Source of the DNA: Paracoccaceae bacterium
GTDB taxonomy: Bacteria > Pseudomonadota > Alphaproteobacteria > Rhodobacterales > Rhodobacteraceae
DNA length: 32,921 bases
Direction of reading: 5' to 3'
Assembly (NCBI GenBank): GCA_024742705.1
Contig: JANSXZ010000032.1
Coordinates: forward strand, 1-32,921
A program made the translations under genes and the position numbers. The notes beneath the pieces were generated by a model that worked only from the letters and a program-made list of their open reading frames with translations, was not told where the DNA came from and did no database searches. Within the stretch, counting starts at the first letter, position 1. Every line of letters starts with the position of its first letter. Below are positions 1 to 7,711 of the stretch, one piece after another.

Positions 1-264
1 GGCGACATCATCGTCGTCTCGGTCAAGGAAGCCATCCCGCGCGGGCGCGTGAAAAAGGGCGATGTCCGCAAGGCCGTCGTCGTTCGCACCGCCAAGGAAG
101 TCCGCCGCGAAGATGGAACCGCCATCCGGTTCGACCGCAACGCGGCCGTCATCCTCAACAACAACAACGAACCCGTCGGAACCCGTATCTTCGGGCCGGT
201 GGTGCGTGAACTGCGCGGCAAGAACTTCATGAAGATCATCTCGCTCGCGCCGGAGGTGCTGTAA
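1..264 (+). CDS. rplN: 50S ribosomal protein L14 (3' part)
   Basis: The reading frame is open from the first base and ends in TAA; 87 residues remain, so about 35 N-terminal residues of the usual ~122 lie outside the window. Visible L14 signatures are the [18 protein letters not shown] stretch, the RFDRNAAV segment and the C-terminal [14 protein letters not shown]14 is a large-subunit protein that contacts 23S rRNA and forms an intersubunit bridge. Its stop shares one base with the rplX start (TAATG), as expected inside the spc operon. An internal GTG at 49 is not the true start, because L14-like sequence continues upstream of it. Confidence 0.97.
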   Translation, partial: GDIIVVSVKEAIPRGRVKKGDVRKAVVVRTAKEVRREDGTAIRFDRNAAVILNNNNEPVGTRIFGPVVRELRGKNFMKIISLAPEVL

Positions 265-575
265 TGGCTGCAAAACTTCGCAAGGGTGACAAGGTTGTCG
301 TGCTGGCCGGCAAGGACAAGGGCAAGACCGGAACGATCTCGTCCGTCGACCCCAAGGCCGGCAAGGCCGTTGTGGACGGCGTGAACATCGCCATCCGCGC
401 CACCCGCCAGACCCAGGAAAGCCAGGGCGGCCGCATCCCCAAGCCGATGCCGATCGACCTGTCCAACCTGTCGATCGTCGATGCCAACGGCAAGCCGACA
501 CGCGTCGGGTTCCGCATGGACGGCGACAAGAAGGTGCGTTTTGCCAAGACCACGGGAGACGTGATCGATGCTTGA
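264..575 (+). CDS. rplX: 50S ribosomal protein L24
   Basis: The product is 103 residues, the normal length for L24. The N-terminal KOW motif is clear ([19 protein letters not shown], residues 5-23), and the C-terminal part has the family's [17 protein letters not shown] pattern. L24 is an assembly-initiating protein of the 50S subunit. The start codon overlaps the rplN stop by one base, and the gene's last eight bases overlap the start of rplE, so translation of the three is probably coupled. Order and spacing match the spc operon of alphaproteobacteria. Confidence 0.98.
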   Translation: MAAKLRKGDKVVVLAGKDKGKTGTISSVDPKAGKAVVDGVNIAIRATRQTQESQGGRIPKPMPIDLSNLSIVDANGKPTRVGFRMDGDKKVRFAKTTGDVIDA

Positions 576-1131
576 TACCGCGAATTACACACCGCGCCTG
601 AAGGCGGCCTACCGCGACACGATCCGCGCCGCCATGAAGGAAGAGTTCGGTTACAAGAATGAAATGATGATCCCGCGTCTGGACAAGATCGTCCTGAACA
701 TCGGGGCCGGTGCCGAAGCCGTGCGCGACAGCAAGAAGGTCAAGTCCGCTCAGGAAGACCTGACCGCGATCGCGGGGCAGAAGGCCGTTGTGACCAAGGC
801 GAAGAAATCCATCGCGGGTTTCCGGGTGCGCGAAGAAATGCCGCTGGGTGCAAAGGTGACCCTGCGGGCCGACCGCATGTATGAATTCCTCGACCGGCTG
901 ATCACGATCGCCATGCCCCGCATCCGCGACTTTCGCGGCGTTCCGGGCAAGTCGTTCGATGGCCGTGGCAACTATGCCATGGGCATGAAGGAACACATCG
1001 TGTTTCCGGAAATCAACTTCGACAAGGTGGATGAGGTCTGGGGACTGGACATTGTCATCGCCACCACCGCGAAAACGGACGCCGAAGCGAAAGCACTGTT
1101 GAAGCATTTCAACATGCCTTTCAATTCTTGA
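568..1131 (+). CDS. rplE: 50S ribosomal protein L5
   Basis: The product is 187 residues, typical of L5. Recognisable segments are [16 protein letters not shown] near residue 35, the [21 protein letters not shown] stretch in the middle, and [19 protein letters not shown] with the following EHIVFPEI. L5 binds 5S rRNA and the P-site tRNA region of the large subunit. The ATG lies inside the 3' end of rplX (8-base overlap), which implies translational coupling. It is followed by rpsN after a 19-base spacer. Confidence 0.98.
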   Translation: MLDTANYTPRLKAAYRDTIRAAMKEEFGYKNEMMIPRLDKIVLNIGAGAEAVRDSKKVKSAQEDLTAIAGQKAVVTKAKKSIAGFRVREEMPLGAKVTLRADRMYEFLDRLITIAMPRIRDFRGVPGKSFDGRGNYAMGMKEHIVFPEINFDKVDEVWGLDIVIATTAKTDAEAKALLKHFNMPFNS

Positions 1132-1150
1132 GCGCGGAAGGGATTTAGAC

Positions 1151-1456
1151 ATGGCCAAGAAAGCAATGATCGAGCGCGAGAAGAAGCGCGAAAAGCTGGT
1201 CGCTCAGTACGCCAAGAAGCGCGCGGCACTGAAAGAGATCATCAACGACGAAAGCAAACCGATGGAAGAGCGTTTCCGCGCTTCTCTCAAGCTGGCGAAG
1301 CTGCCGCGCAACAGTTCGGCCGTCCGGCTGCACAACCGCTGCCAGCTGACAGGCCGTCCGCATGCGTATTACCGCAAGCTGAAGGTCAGCCGGATCGCGC
1401 TGCGCGAGCTGGGGTCGCTGGGACAGATCCCCGGCCTCGTGAAATCGAGCTGGTAA
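1151..1456 (+). CDS. rpsN: 30S ribosomal protein S14
   Basis: The product is 101 residues, the long zinc-free form of S14: there is no paired CxxC zinc site as in the 61-residue form, and the C-terminal half reads [21 protein letters not shown]14 sits in the head of the 30S subunit. A purine-rich GGAAGGG precedes the ATG at a suitable distance. Position between rplE and rpsH is standard for the spc operon. Confidence 0.98.
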   Translation: MAKKAMIEREKKREKLVAQYAKKRAALKEIINDESKPMEERFRASLKLAKLPRNSSAVRLHNRCQLTGRPHAYYRKLKVSRIALRELGSLGQIPGLVKSSW

Positions 1457-1468
1457 GGAGCATATGAT

Positions 1469-1861
1469 ATGAACGATCCTATCGCAGATATGCTCACCCG
1501 CATCCGCAACAGCCAGATGCGCGGCAAATCCACCGTGATGACGCCTGCGTCGAAGCTGCGTGCATGGGTTCTGGATGTGCTGGCCGATGAAGGCTATATC
1601 CGGGGCTATGAAAAGATGACCGGCGCCGATGGGCACCCGGCCATCGAGATCAGCCTGAAGTACTACGAAGGCACCCCCGTCATTCGCGAGCTCAAGCGGG
1701 TCTCCAAGCCCGGTCGCCGCGTGTACATGGGTGTCAACGACATTCCCTCGGTCCGTCAGGGGCTGGGTGTGTCGATTGTCTCCACCCCCAAGGGTGTGAT
1801 GTCGGATGCAAACGCACGCGCGGCCAATCTTGGCGGCGAAGTGCTCTGCACCGTATTCTAA
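1469..1861 (+). CDS. rpsH: 30S ribosomal protein S8
   Basis: The product is 130 residues, as usual for S8. It begins [14 protein letters not shown], contains the KPGRRVYMG region and ends in the conserved [22 protein letters not shown] region. S8 binds the central domain of 16S rRNA and in E. coli represses the spc operon by binding mRNA near rplE; whether that happens here cannot be read off. AAGGAG at 1455-1460 sits 8 bases before the ATG and fixes this start over the out-of-frame ATG at 1464. Confidence 0.98.
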   Translation: MNDPIADMLTRIRNSQMRGKSTVMTPASKLRAWVLDVLADEGYIRGYEKMTGADGHPAIEISLKYYEGTPVIRELKRVSKPGRRVYMGVNDIPSVRQGLGVSIVSTPKGVMSDANARAANLGGEVLCTVF

Positions 1862-1871
1862 GGAGGGGCAG

Positions 1872-2405
1872 ATGTCTCGTATTGGCAAAAAACCGGTCGA
1901 ACTGCCCTCGGGCGTCGAAGCGAAAGTGTCGGGCCAGACCATCGAAGTGAAGGGCCCCAAGGGCACCCGCAGCTTCAAGGCCACCGACGATGTGACAATC
2001 GCTGTCGAAGATAACGCCGTCACCGTGACGCCGCGCGGCAAATCCAAGCGCGCGCGCCAGCAGTGGGGCATGAGCCGCACGATGGTGGCCAACCTTGTGA
2101 CCGGTGTCACCACCGGCTTCAAGAAAGAGCTTGAGATCCAGGGCGTTGGTTATCGTGCCGCGATCCAGGGCAACACGCTGAAGCTGAACCTGGGGCTCAG
2201 CCACGACGTGGACTATGTTGCGCCCGATGGCGTGACTGTGACCGCGCCGAAGCAGACCGAGATCGTCGTCGAAGGTATCGACGAGCAGTTGGTCGGCCAG
2301 GTGGCTTCGAACATCCGCGCATGGCGCCGCCCCGAGCCCTACAAGGGCAAGGGCATCCGCTACAAGGGTGAGTTTATCTTCCGCAAGGAAGGCAAGAAGA
2401 AGTAA
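1872..2405 (+). CDS. rplF: 50S ribosomal protein L6
   Basis: The product is 177 residues starting [17 protein letters not shown], exactly where L6 proteins start. The frame is open further upstream, but that extension overlaps rpsH in another frame and has no family resemblance. A strong AGGAGG lies just 5' of the chosen ATG. The C-terminal rRNA-binding signature [16 protein letters not shown] is present. L6 is near the factor-binding site of the large subunit. The next gene, rplR, follows after 11 bases. Confidence 0.98.
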   Translation: MSRIGKKPVELPSGVEAKVSGQTIEVKGPKGTRSFKATDDVTIAVEDNAVTVTPRGKSKRARQQWGMSRTMVANLVTGVTTGFKKELEIQGVGYRAAIQGNTLKLNLGLSHDVDYVAPDGVTVTAPKQTEIVVEGIDEQLVGQVASNIRAWRRPEPYKGKGIRYKGEFIFRKEGKKK

Positions 2406-2416
2406 GGACGCGAGAA

Positions 2417-2776
2417 ATGGCAAACAGCAAAAGAACCCTGTTTCTGAAGCGCCGTCTGCGCGTTCGGAACAAGCTGCGCAAGGTGAACGCCGGGCGCATG
2501 CGTCTGTCGGTGCATCGTTCGAACAAGAACATCAGCGTTCAGCTGATTGACGATGTGAACGGCCGGACGCTGGCCGCTGCCTCGACCCTGGAAAAGGATC
2601 TGGGCGTGGTCGGCAAGAACAACATCGAAGCGGCCACCAAGGTGGGCGTGGCGATCGCTGAACGGGCCCGCAAGGCCGGTGTGGAAGAAGCCTATTTCGA
2701 TCGCGGCGGCTTCCTGTTTCACGGCAAGGTCAAGGCCGTGGCGGACGCGGCCCGCGAAGGCGGACTGAAAATCTAA
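2417..2776 (+). CDS. rplR: 50S ribosomal protein L18
   Basis: The product is 119 residues, normal for L18. It has the basic N-terminus ([18 protein letters not shown]) and the 5S rRNA-binding core with [18 protein letters not shown], followed by [21 protein letters not shown] near the C-terminus. L18 joins L5 and L25 in 5S rRNA binding and docks 5S rRNA in the central protuberance. The 102-base spacer to rpsE is unusually long for this operon and contains a strong stem-loop. Confidence 0.98.
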   Translation: MANSKRTLFLKRRLRVRNKLRKVNAGRMRLSVHRSNKNISVQLIDDVNGRTLAAASTLEKDLGVVGKNNIEAATKVGVAIAERARKAGVEEAYFDRGGFLFHGKVKAVADAAREGGLKI

Positions 2777-2781
2777 GGTGC

Positions 2782-2803
2782 AGACGGCCCGCAAGGGCCG
2801 TCT
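2782..2803 (+). promoter_or_regulatory. Stem-loop in the rplR-rpsE spacer
   Basis: A perfect 9-bp stem, AGACGGCCC paired with GGGCCGTCT, is closed by a GCAA loop of the GNRA type. No T-run follows, so it does not look like an intrinsic terminator. It may act as an RNase barrier or processing site, or as a protein-binding element in the polycistronic mRNA; the role is inference. A second short hairpin (GGGCG-TGA-CGCCC) follows about 10 bases downstream. Confidence 0.6.
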
Positions 2804-2878
2804 CGATGATCCGGGGGCGTGACGCCCACCTGGATTGACGGTAAACGGTGCCATGGCGCCGAAATCATGAGGTGCCAG

Positions 2879-3463
2879 ATGGCCAGAGATGACAACCGCG
2901 GGGGTGGCGGACGCCGCAACCAGCGCGACGAAACCCCCGAATTCGCGGATCGCCTTGTTGCGATCAACCGTGTGTCGAAAACCGTAAAGGGCGGCAAGCG
3001 CTTTGGCTTCGCGGCGCTCGTCGTGGTCGGCGACCAGAAAGGCCGCGTGGGCTTTGGCAAGGGCAAGGCGAAAGAAGTGCCCGAAGCCATCCGCAAGGCA
3101 ACCGAGCAGGCCAAGCGCCAGATGATCCGTGTTCAGCTGCGCGAAGGCCGCACGCTGCACCACGACATCGAAGGCCGCCACGGTGCCGGCAAGGTGGTGA
3201 TGCGCACCGCCCCGGAAGGTACCGGGATCATCGCGGGTGGCCCGATGCGTGCCGTGTTCGAGATGCTGGGCGTCAAGGACGTGGTATCCAAGTCGATCGG
3301 CTCGCAGAACCCCTACAACATGATCCGTGCCACGATGAACGGCCTGTTGAAGGAAAGCAGCCCGCGTTCGGTCGCGCAGCGGCGCGGCAAGAAAGTGTCG
3401 GATATCCTGCCCAAGCGTGACGAGGCGCCCGAAGCCTCGGCACAAGTCGCCGAGGAGGCATGA
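2879..3463 (+). CDS. rpsE: 30S ribosomal protein S5
   Basis: The product is 194 residues starting [18 protein letters not shown]. The dsRNA-binding S5 domain follows, with the [20 protein letters not shown] loop (about residues 25-45) and [14 protein letters not shown], then the C-terminal fold with [15 protein letters not shown] and [13 protein letters not shown]5 affects decoding accuracy. An in-frame ATG at 2867 and an open frame back to 2819 exist, but GAGGTG five bases before 2879 and the usual protein start favour 2879. The C-terminal tail is Ala/Glu-rich, and its stop overlaps the region just before rpmD. Confidence 0.97.
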   Translation: MARDDNRGGGGRRNQRDETPEFADRLVAINRVSKTVKGGKRFGFAALVVVGDQKGRVGFGKGKAKEVPEAIRKATEQAKRQMIRVQLREGRTLHHDIEGRHGAGKVVMRTAPEGTGIIAGGPMRAVFEMLGVKDVVSKSIGSQNPYNMIRATMNGLLKESSPRSVAQRRGKKVSDILPKRDEAPEASAQVAEEA

Positions 3464-3465
3464 GC

Positions 3466-3654
3466 ATGGCCAAGACTATCGTGATCAAGCAGGTCGGATC
3501 GCCGATCCGCCGCCCCGCCAAACAGCGCGCAACGCTGATCGGCCTGGGCCTGAACAAGATGCACCGCGTGCGCGAACTGGAAGATACGCCGTCGGTGCGG
3601 GGCATGATCAACTCGATCCCGCACATGGTCGAGATCATCGAGGAAAAAGGCTAG
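3466..3654 (+). CDS. rpmD: 50S ribosomal protein L30
   Basis: The product is 62 residues: [16 protein letters not shown], then [19 protein letters not shown] and a C-terminus ending VEIIEEKG, all typical of bacterial L30. Two in-frame ATGs exist (3460 and 3466). GAGGAGG at 3452-3458 is one base from the first and seven from the second, so 3466 is chosen; the other choice adds Met-Ser. This is the last gene before an apparent terminator, so it probably closes the first transcription unit for part of the transcripts. Confidence 0.96.
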   Translation: MAKTIVIKQVGSPIRRPAKQRATLIGLGLNKMHRVRELEDTPSVRGMINSIPHMVEIIEEKG

Positions 3655-3682
3655 GGGCCGTCACGGCACCCCGGCTCTGGAT

Positions 3683-3713
3683 AAAGGCCCGGTCGTTTGC
3701 GACCGGGCCTTTT
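3683..3713 (+). terminator. Intrinsic terminator after rpmD
   Basis: GGCCCGGTCG (3686-3695) pairs perfectly with CGACCGGGCC (3700-3709) around a TTTG loop. The stem is flanked by AAA on the left and TTTT on the right, so it extends by A-U pairs and ends in a short U-tract. It lies inside the ribosomal protein cluster, between rpmD and rplO. The short U-run suggests partial rather than complete termination. Confidence 0.8.
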
Positions 3714-3847
3714 GCTTGGGCATGTTCCGCGCCTCAGATGGCCAGCGGCCCGCACCGCTGACGATGGGCCGCGTCCCGCACCGGGGCGCATGATGTGGCC
3801 GGGCCAGCGCCGGTATCGTAGCACGGGTCGGGGCAGGGTGCGCGCAC

Positions 3848-3876
3848 TTGCAACTGATTGCGCCTGTCGCTATACG
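3848..3876 (+). promoter_or_regulatory. Predicted sigma-70-type promoter for rplO-secY-adk
   Basis: TTGCAA (3848-3853) and TATACG (3871-3876) are separated by exactly 17 bases, about 95 bases before the rplO start. This lies in the 315-base gene-free stretch 3655-3969, which otherwise holds only the preceding terminator and GC-rich sequence without a recognisable gene. A promoter here would restart transcription after the hairpin. Assignment is by motif only. Confidence 0.5.
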
Positions 3877-3969
3877 CGCCCGGTGGCACGCGTGGCCGCT
3901 AGAATCAAGAAACGCCGTGGTCGGCCGCTCCCGTCGCTGGGGGCCGCATCCGGCAAAGGAGAAGCGACA

Positions 3970-4443
3970 ATGAAACTGCATGAACTGTCCGACAATCCGG
4001 GCGCAACCAAGAAACGCAAACGTGTGGGCCGCGGTCCGGGTTCGGGTACCGGCAAAACCGGTGGGCGCGGGATCAAGGGCCAGAAGTCGCGTTCGGGCGT
4101 GGCGATCAAGGGCTACGAAGGCGGCCAGATGCCGCTGTACCAACGTCTGCCGAAGCGCGGGTTCAACAAGCCGAACCGCAAGGCATTCGCCGTTGTGAAC
4201 CTGGGCCTGATCCAGAAGTTCATCGATCTGGGCAAGCTTGATGCCGCATCGCCGATCACCGAGGACGCGCTGGTCGCTTCCGGGCTGGTACGGCGCAAGC
4301 GCGACGGTGTGCGTATCCTGGCCAAAGGCGAAATGACCGCCAAGCTGGACCTGCACGTTACCGGCGCATCGAAATCGGCGGTAACCGCGGTGGAACAGGC
4401 CGGCGGCACTGTCACGCTGGCCGCGGCTCCGGCTTCGGAGTAA
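3970..4443 (+). CDS. rplO: 50S ribosomal protein L15
   Basis: The product is 157 residues beginning [20 protein letters not shown], followed by the glycine-rich [19 protein letters not shown] region that defines L15, and [22 protein letters not shown] precedes the ATG at good spacing. The frame runs open 91 codons further upstream, but that part crosses the terminator and promoter region and has no L15 similarity. L15 is a late-assembly protein near the peptidyl-transferase region. It is followed by secY after a structured 111-base spacer. Confidence 0.97.
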   Translation: MKLHELSDNPGATKKRKRVGRGPGSGTGKTGGRGIKGQKSRSGVAIKGYEGGQMPLYQRLPKRGFNKPNRKAFAVVNLGLIQKFIDLGKLDAASPITEDALVASGLVRRKRDGVRILAKGEMTAKLDLHVTGASKSAVTAVEQAGGTVTLAAAPASE

Positions 4444-4451
4444 CGTCTTGT

Positions 4452-4529
4452 GGGCGGCGCGCGCGCGGCCTACATAAGACACTAGTTTTCCTTTTCGCCG
4501 CCCGTGCCGGAAAACGGCTCTGGGCGGCG
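4452..4529 (+). promoter_or_regulatory. Competing stem-loops in the secY leader
   Basis: The 8-base segment GGGCGGCG occurs at 4452-4459 and again at 4522-4529. A single complementary copy, CGCCGCCC, sits between them at 4496-4503, so it can pair with only one at a time. The downstream pairing is strengthened by an inner stem, GCCG (4506-4509) with CGGC (4515-4518). The layout resembles an attenuator or a leader switch ahead of secY. No strong U-tract follows (TTT only), so function is unproven. Confidence 0.4.
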
Positions 4530-4554
4530 TTTGCATGATAGAGAGAGCGTTCTC

Positions 4555-5916
4555 ATGGTATCAGCCGCCGAACAGATGGCTTCCAACTCCAGTTGGTCTG
4601 CCTTTGGCAAAGCCACCGACCTGCGCAACCGTATCCTGTTCACGCTGGGGCTGTTGATCGTCTACAGGCTGGGCACTTTCATTCCCGTGCCCGGCATCGA
4701 CGGTATTGCGCTGCGCGAATTCATGGAGCAGGCCGGCCAGGGCATCGGCGGCATGGTGTCGATGTTCACCGGCGGCGCGCTGGGGCGGATGGGGATCTTT
4801 GCCCTTGGGATCATGCCTTACATCTCGGCATCCATCATCGTGCAGTTGCTCACCGCGATGGTGCCTCAGCTTGAACAGTTGAAAAAGGAAGGCGAGGCGG
4901 GCCGAAAGAAGATCAACCAATACACCCGCTATGGCACCGTGGCCCTTGCGACGGTGCAGGCCTATGGCCTTGCCGTCAGCCTGGAAGCCGGCGATCTGGT
5001 GACCGATCCGGGCCTTTATTTCCGGGTTTCCTGCCTGATCACGCTGGTGGGCGGCACGATGTTCCTGATGTGGCTGGGCGAACAGATCACCGCGCGCGGC
5101 ATTGGCAACGGCATTTCGCTGATCATCTTCGTGGGCATTATCGCCGAAGTTCCCGCGGCGATGGCGCAGTTCTTTGCCAGCGGCCGGTCCGGCGCGATCA
5201 GCCCGGCAGTGATCATCGGCGTTCTGGTCATGGTGATCGCCACCATCACCTTTGTCGTCTTCATGGAGAGGGCGCTGCGCAAGATCCACATCCAGTATCC
5301 GCGCCGCCAGGTTGGCATGAAGGTGTATGACGGCGGGTCGTCGCATCTGCCGGTCAAGGTGAACCCGGCTGGCGTTATCCCGGCGATCTTTGCCTCGTCG
5401 CTGTTGCTGCTGCCGATCACTGTCAGCACCTTTTCGGGCAATTCATCGGGGCCGGTCATGTCGACGCTTCTGGCCTATTTCGGGCCGGGCCAGCCGCTGT
5501 ATCTTGCGTTCTTCGTGGTCATGATCGTGTTTTTCGCCTATTTCTACACGTTCAACGTGTCGTTCAAACCCGACGACGTGGCCGAGAACCTGAAGAACCA
5601 GAACGGGTTCATTCCCGGCATCCGTCCGGGCAAGAAAACCTCGGAATACCTGGAATATGTGGTGAACCGCGTATTGGTTCTGGGCTCGGCCTATTTGGCG
5701 GCGGTCTGCCTGCTGCCGGAAATCCTGCGCGGCCAGTTCGCCATTCCGTTCTATTTCGGCGGCACATCGGTTCTGATTGTGGTTTCCGTGACGATGGATA
5801 CAATCCAACAGGTTCAGAGCCATCTGCTGGCGCATCAGTACGAGGGTCTGATCGAGAAATCGCAACTGCGTGGTAAGTCAAAGCGCAAAGGCAAACGGAG
5901 CCCGGCACGTCGATGA
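4555..5916 (+). CDS. secY: Protein translocase subunit SecY
   Basis: The product is 453 residues with ten predicted membrane segments. The start [14 protein letters not shown] leads into the first segment ([19 protein letters not shown]). Family hallmarks are [22 protein letters not shown] (plug and second segment), the [10 protein letters not shown] and [18 protein letters not shown] cytoplasmic loop, and the C-terminal [10 protein letters not shown] followed by YLEYV. SecY forms the protein-conducting channel with SecE and SecG in the inner membrane. The frame opens upstream (4504), but that overlaps leader hairpins; GAGAGAG before 4555 supports this start. The stop overlaps the adk start as ATGA. 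Confidence 0.97.
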   Translation: MVSAAEQMASNSSWSAFGKATDLRNRILFTLGLLIVYRLGTFIPVPGIDGIALREFMEQAGQGIGGMVSMFTGGALGRMGIFALGIMPYISASIIVQLLTAMVPQLEQLKKEGEAGRKKINQYTRYGTVALATVQAYGLAVSLEAGDLVTDPGLYFRVSCLITLVGGTMFLMWLGEQITARGIGNGISLIIFVGIIAEVPAAMAQFFASGRSGAISPAVIIGVLVMVIATITFVVFMERALRKIHIQYPRRQVGMKVYDGGSSHLPVKVNPAGVIPAIFASSLLLLPITVSTFSGNSSGPVMSTLLAYFGPGQPLYLAFFVVMIVFFAYFYTFNVSFKPDDVAENLKNQNGFIPGIRPGKKTSEYLEYVVNRVLVLGSAYLAAVCLLPEILRGQFAIPFYFGGTSVLIVVSVTMDTIQQVQSHLLAHQYEGLIEKSQLRGKSKRKGKRSPARR

Positions 5917-6569
5917 ACATTATCCTTTTGGGACCGCCGGGGGCGGGCAAGGGCACCCAGGCCCGGCATCTGGTTGAAACCCGCGGGATGGTCCAGCTGA
6001 GCACCGGCGACATGCTGCGCGAGGCCAAGGACAGCGGCACCGAAATGGGCAAGATCGTGGCCGAGGTGATGGCCAAGGGTGAACTGGTCACCGATGAAAT
6101 CGTGATCGGCCTGATCCGCGAAAAGATCGAGACGGGCGGCGGATCGGGTTTCATCTTCGACGGCTTTCCCCGGACGCTTGCGCAGGCCGATGCGCTGGGT
6201 GAATTGCTTGAAGCAACGGGCCAGACGTTGGATGCTGTTATCGAGATGGAAGTCGACGACGAGGCGCTAGTGGCCCGGATCACTGCGCGCTCCACCTGCG
6301 CCGGCTGCGGCGAGGTCTACAATGACCTCACAAAACCGATCCCAGATGATGGCAAATGCACCAATTGCGGCCATACGGAATTCAAGCGGCGCGCCGATGA
6401 CAACGAAGACAGCCTGCGCACCCGGTTGATGGAATACTACAAGAAGACATCGCCGCTGATCGGCTATTATTACGCCAAGGATCACCTGACCCGGATCGAC
6501 GGGCTGGCCGAAATCGCCACGGTTCAACAATCGATCGCGGGCGTTCTGGGCGCCGCGACCCCGGCCTGA
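5913..6569 (+). CDS. adk: Adenylate kinase (zinc-type LID)
   Basis: The product is 218 residues and interconverts ATP + AMP and 2 ADP in the cytoplasm. The P-loop GPPGAGKGT is at residues 7-15, followed by LSTGDMLR and the IFDGFPRT motif near residue 81. The LID has four cysteines in two CxxC pairs (129/132 and 149/152), the pattern of zinc-binding adenylate kinases. The start overlaps the secY stop (ATGA), so it is translationally coupled. The secY-adk-rpsM order is usual in alphaproteobacteria and Gram-positives, unlike E. coli. Confidence 0.98.
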   Translation: MNIILLGPPGAGKGTQARHLVETRGMVQLSTGDMLREAKDSGTEMGKIVAEVMAKGELVTDEIVIGLIREKIETGGGSGFIFDGFPRTLAQADALGELLEATGQTLDAVIEMEVDDEALVARITARSTCAGCGEVYNDLTKPIPDDGKCTNCGHTEFKRRADDNEDSLRTRLMEYYKKTSPLIGYYYAKDHLTRIDGLAEIATVQQSIAGVLGAATPA

Positions 6570-6574
6570 TCGGG

Positions 6575-6616
6575 GCCCTTGCACGGCGTATCACCGGGCA
6601 AGGGCGCGCGCCTTTT
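6575..6616 (+). terminator. Probable terminator after adk
   Basis: GCCCTTGC (6575-6582) pairs perfectly with GCAAGGGC (6598-6605) around a 15-base loop. Eight bases later there is a TTTT run. The loop is long and the T-run is displaced, so termination may be partial. It is placed sensibly, just 3' of adk and before the promoter-like site preceding rpsM. Confidence 0.5.
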
Positions 6617-6637
6617 CGCCTTCTTCCCGCGCGAGGG

Positions 6638-6666
6638 TTGACGCCCCCGGCAAATGCTCCTATCCA
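6638..6666 (+). promoter_or_regulatory. Predicted promoter for rpsM-rpsK-rpoA-rplQ
   Basis: TTGACG (6638-6643) is followed after exactly 17 bases by TATCCA (6661-6666), a good match to a housekeeping sigma promoter. Initiation near 6673 would give an untranslated leader of about 150 bases before the rpsM GTG, long enough for an autoregulatory structure. Motif evidence only. Confidence 0.6.
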
Positions 6667-6767
6667 CCGCCATCTCGTACGAGAATCAACCGGCACGACG
6701 GGATTCGTCCACGTGCCGGGATCACCTGAATCAGCTGCGGCTCGCTGGCACACACTGCCAAGGCCCG

Positions 6768-6806
6768 CGTTGTGAAAAAAGGGTCTGGGATTACGGACCC
6801 GCAACG
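6768..6806 (+). promoter_or_regulatory. Structured leader before rpsM
   Basis: Nested pairing is possible: CGTTG (6768-6772) with CAACG (6802-6806), and inside it GGGTC (6781-6785) with GACCC (6796-6800). An A-rich internal loop (TGAAAAAA) lies on the 5' side. The structure ends only a few bases before the ribosome-binding AAGGA (6809-6813) of rpsM, a position suited to translational control by a ribosomal protein. In E. coli this operon is controlled by S4 through a leader pseudoknot; here rpsD is not in the operon, so any ligand is unknown. Confidence 0.4.
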
Positions 6807-6822
6807 AAAAGGAAAGTGAAAC

Positions 6823-7191
6823 GTGGCACGCATTGCCGGCGTAAATATCCCGACCGCGAAACGGGTTCCGATCGCCCTCACCTATATCACCGGAATTGGC
6901 AACACCTCGGCGCAGGCGATCTGCGAAGCGGTTGGCATCGATCCGACACGTCGCGTCAACGAACTGAGCGATGCCGAGGTTCTTCAGATCCGCGAGCATA
7001 TCGACGCGAACTACACCGTCGAAGGCGACCTGCGCCGCGAGACCCAGATGAACGTCAAGCGTCTGATGGATCTGGGCTGCTATCGCGGACTGCGTCACCG
7101 CCGCAACCTGCCGGTGCGCGGCCAGCGGACCCACACCAACGCACGCACCCGCAAAGGCCCCGCGAAGGCCATTGCCGGCAAGAAGAAATAA
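6823..7191 (+). CDS. rpsM: 30S ribosomal protein S13
   Basis: The product is 122 residues starting at [18 protein letters not shown], then [14 protein letters not shown], the helical middle and the conserved [26 protein letters not shown] tail region. S13 lies at the top of the 30S head and contacts the P-site tRNA. The GTG is supported by AAGGA nine bases upstream and by the family start; no ATG fits. rpsK follows after 14 bases. Confidence 0.98.
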   Translation: MARIAGVNIPTAKRVPIALTYITGIGNTSAQAICEAVGIDPTRRVNELSDAEVLQIREHIDANYTVEGDLRRETQMNVKRLMDLGCYRGLRHRRNLPVRGQRTHTNARTRKGPAKAIAGKKK

Positions 7192-7205
7192 GGGGGGTCT
7201 GATCA

Positions 7206-7595
7206 ATGGCACGCGACAAGACACGCGCAAAGCGCAAGGTCTCCAAGAACATAGCCGCAGGCGTTGCGCATGTGAACAGCTCGTTCAACAACACCAAGAT
7301 CCTGATCTCGGATGTGCAGGGCAACGCGATCTCGTGGTCGTCCGCCGGCACCATGGGCTTCAAGGGTTCGCGGAAATCCACGCCCTACGCGGCGCAGATG
7401 GCGGCCGAGGATGCCGGCCGCAAGGCGCAGGAACACGGCGTCAAAACGCTTGAGGTTGAAGTCCAGGGCCCCGGTTCGGGCCGCGAAAGCGCGCTGCGTG
7501 CGCTGGCTGCCGCAGGTTTCAACATCACGTCGATCCGCGACGTCACCCCGATTGCCCACAACGGCTGCCGCCCGCCGAAGCGTCGCCGCGTCTGA
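7206..7595 (+). CDS. rpsK: 30S ribosomal protein S11
   Basis: The product is 129 residues with a basic N-terminus ([11 protein letters not shown]), then [39 protein letters not shown] and the C-terminal [19 protein letters not shown] that marks S11. S11 is part of the 30S platform, where mRNA and tRNA meet. GGGGGT precedes the ATG. In this lineage rpoA follows directly without rpsD, unlike the E. coli alpha operon. Confidence 0.98.
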   Translation: MARDKTRAKRKVSKNIAAGVAHVNSSFNNTKILISDVQGNAISWSSAGTMGFKGSRKSTPYAAQMAAEDAGRKAQEHGVKTLEVEVQGPGSGRESALRALAAAGFNITSIRDVTPIAHNGCRPPKRRRV

Positions 7596-7612
7596 GCAAG
7601 ACCTTTTTACGA

Positions 7613-7641
7613 CTGGGGCCGTGCGATCCGCGCGGCCCCAG
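7613..7641 (+). promoter_or_regulatory. Strong hairpin between rpsK and rpoA
   Basis: CTGGGGCCG (7613-7621) pairs perfectly with CGGCCCCAG (7633-7641) around an 11-base loop. A TTTT run occurs seven bases later (7648-7651), too far for a classical terminator. It may attenuate or shield the transcript and so set the S11 to alpha-subunit ratio; this is inference. Confidence 0.5.
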
Positions 7642-7711
7642 TACGCCGTTTTGAAACCTCGGGCGCCAGCGTCTTTTAGGACATGGGATGCGGGCAGGAA
7701 TGGAGGGACAC

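Noticed and set aside
5917..7711. Search for rpmJ, infA and rpsD between secY and rpoA
   Set aside because: No reading frame with their signatures was found; their absence from this place is normal in alphaproteobacteria.
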